Assembly: GCA_963169045.1 (NCBI GenBank) | Contig: CAUJDF010000030.1 | Coordinates: 1 to 55,012, forward strand | Length of the DNA: 55,012 bases | Reading direction: 5' to 3' | DNA from: Myxococcota bacterium | Lineage (GTDB): Bacteria > Myxococcota_A > Bradymonadia > UBA7976 > UBA1532 | Shown: one piece after another, positions 54,681 through 55,012 of the stretch | Layout of the letters: every line of letters begins with the position of its first letter | How positions within the stretch are numbered: the stretch's first letter is position 1 | The notes under the pieces: generated by a model | What the model was told of the DNA's origin: nothing | The model's input: only the letters and a program-made list of their open reading frames with translations | Databases searched by the model: none | Made by a program: the position numbers and the translations under genes

Positions 54681-54720
54681 TTTGCGCGCCGGAGGCGTAC
54701 CTCCGACGACATCGCGCAAA
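54681..54720. promoter_or_regulatory. Nested palindrome upstream of the signalling operon
   Basis: TTTGCGCG (54681-54688) and CGCGCAAA (54713-54720) flank an inner palindrome CGGAGG-CGTA-CCTCCG (54690-54705). It lies 38 bases before the first ATG and could be an operator or hairpin in the leader. No clear -10/-35 pair is seen; TTAGAGAT near 54737 on the minus strand is a weak candidate. Confidence 0.4.
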
Positions 54721-54823
54721 CGCCCGTATCTCTAAGGTCGGACCGGGTCGTCCCCGCGTCCCGCAGCACGCTGCCGTTCACGAACGCGCACCACAGATGT
54801 CCGCGGCGTGTCCGCGGCGCCCG

Positions 54824-55012
54824 CTATGCCGCAGGGGGCTTCCGCGGCGGCGGGGCCTCGCCGTCCCCGGCCGACAGGTCGAGGCGGCCGACGTCGTCGC
54901 GCTGGGGCACCGAGTGCAGGTAGCGGGCGGTGGTCACCAGGTTGCCGTGCCCGAGCAGCTCCTGCAGGCGCCGCACGTTGCCGCCGGCGGCCAGGAACAG
55001 CGTCGCGAAGGT
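54824..55012 (-). CDS. Tyrosine recombinase/integrase C-terminus (partial)
   Basis: The window cuts a reading frame whose last 62 residues show the end of the phage-integrase catalytic domain: FLAAGGNVRRLQELLGHGN with the catalytic His, then TTARYLH with the nucleophilic Tyr, and a Pro-rich tail before TAG. It could be a XerC/D-type recombinase or a mobile-element integrase; the missing N-terminus decides. Nothing else of the element is in the window. Confidence 0.82.
   Translation of the reverse strand, partial: TFATLFLAAGGNVRRLQELLGHGNLVTTARYLHSVPQRDDVGRLDLSAGDGEAPPPRKPPAA

Overview
The window is a very GC-rich chromosomal segment (about 70% or more by eye) with strong G/C bias at third codon positions, frequent GTG/TTG starts and 1-4 nt start/stop overlaps. 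It holds many secreted lipoproteins (Gly-rich linkers, Cys-rich modules, Asp/Ala-rich stalks), several histidine kinases and receivers, a Ser/Thr kinase and a sigma-54 activator. This mix suggests Myxococcota or a close relative. That is an inference from style and gene content; no rRNA or other phylogenetic marker is present.

Layout: 1-242 holds a palindromic intergenic element; 243-2255 a beta-propeller lipoprotein. 2452-7190 is the most unusual block: a 38-residue peptide gene behind a leader able to form alternative hairpins, a fusion of a ComQ-type isoprenyl-diphosphate-synthase domain with a terpene-cyclase-like alpha/alpha toroid, a six-TM histidine kinase, and a receiver-histidine kinase hybrid. 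The order recalls ComX/ComQ/ComP/ComA prenyl-peptide quorum sensing. 7299-8786 is an IF2_N / coiled coil / DUF2325 protein. 8791-12883 is a MoxR / DUF58 / transglutaminase operon.

13232-17861 (minus) holds a flavin reductase-like protein, CysK, a membrane-anchored protein, an M18 aminopeptidase and a basic linker protein. 18032-25700 (minus) is a polysaccharide operon: FAD oxidoreductase, deacetylase, AsnB-type amidotransferase, nucleotide-sugar dehydrogenase and a deacetylase-glycosyltransferase fusion. A divergent Kazal/antistasin lipoprotein follows (26004-27434).

27532-37042 is a mixed region: SDR, cNMP-binding protein, AI-2E-type permease, two lipoproteins, a GNAT-cNMP acyltransferase paired with a heme-oxygenase-like protein, a membrane Ser/Thr kinase, a small protein behind a sigma-54-like promoter, and a receiver-like protein. 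37168-44399 carries mostly housekeeping-type genes: NTPase, sirtuin, Rsm22-like methyltransferase, LemA, a pseudouridine synthase-methyltransferase fusion and a TPR-like protein.

44474-48960 holds an M20 amidohydrolase and three surface lipoproteins. 49088-54643 (minus) is a compact signalling operon: a small H-box-like protein, a sigma-54 activator, a TPR histidine kinase, a stand-alone receiver, and downstream a 40-residue membrane peptide. The window ends in the C-terminus of a tyrosine recombinase. No rRNA, tRNA, CRISPR array or intact insertion sequence was seen.
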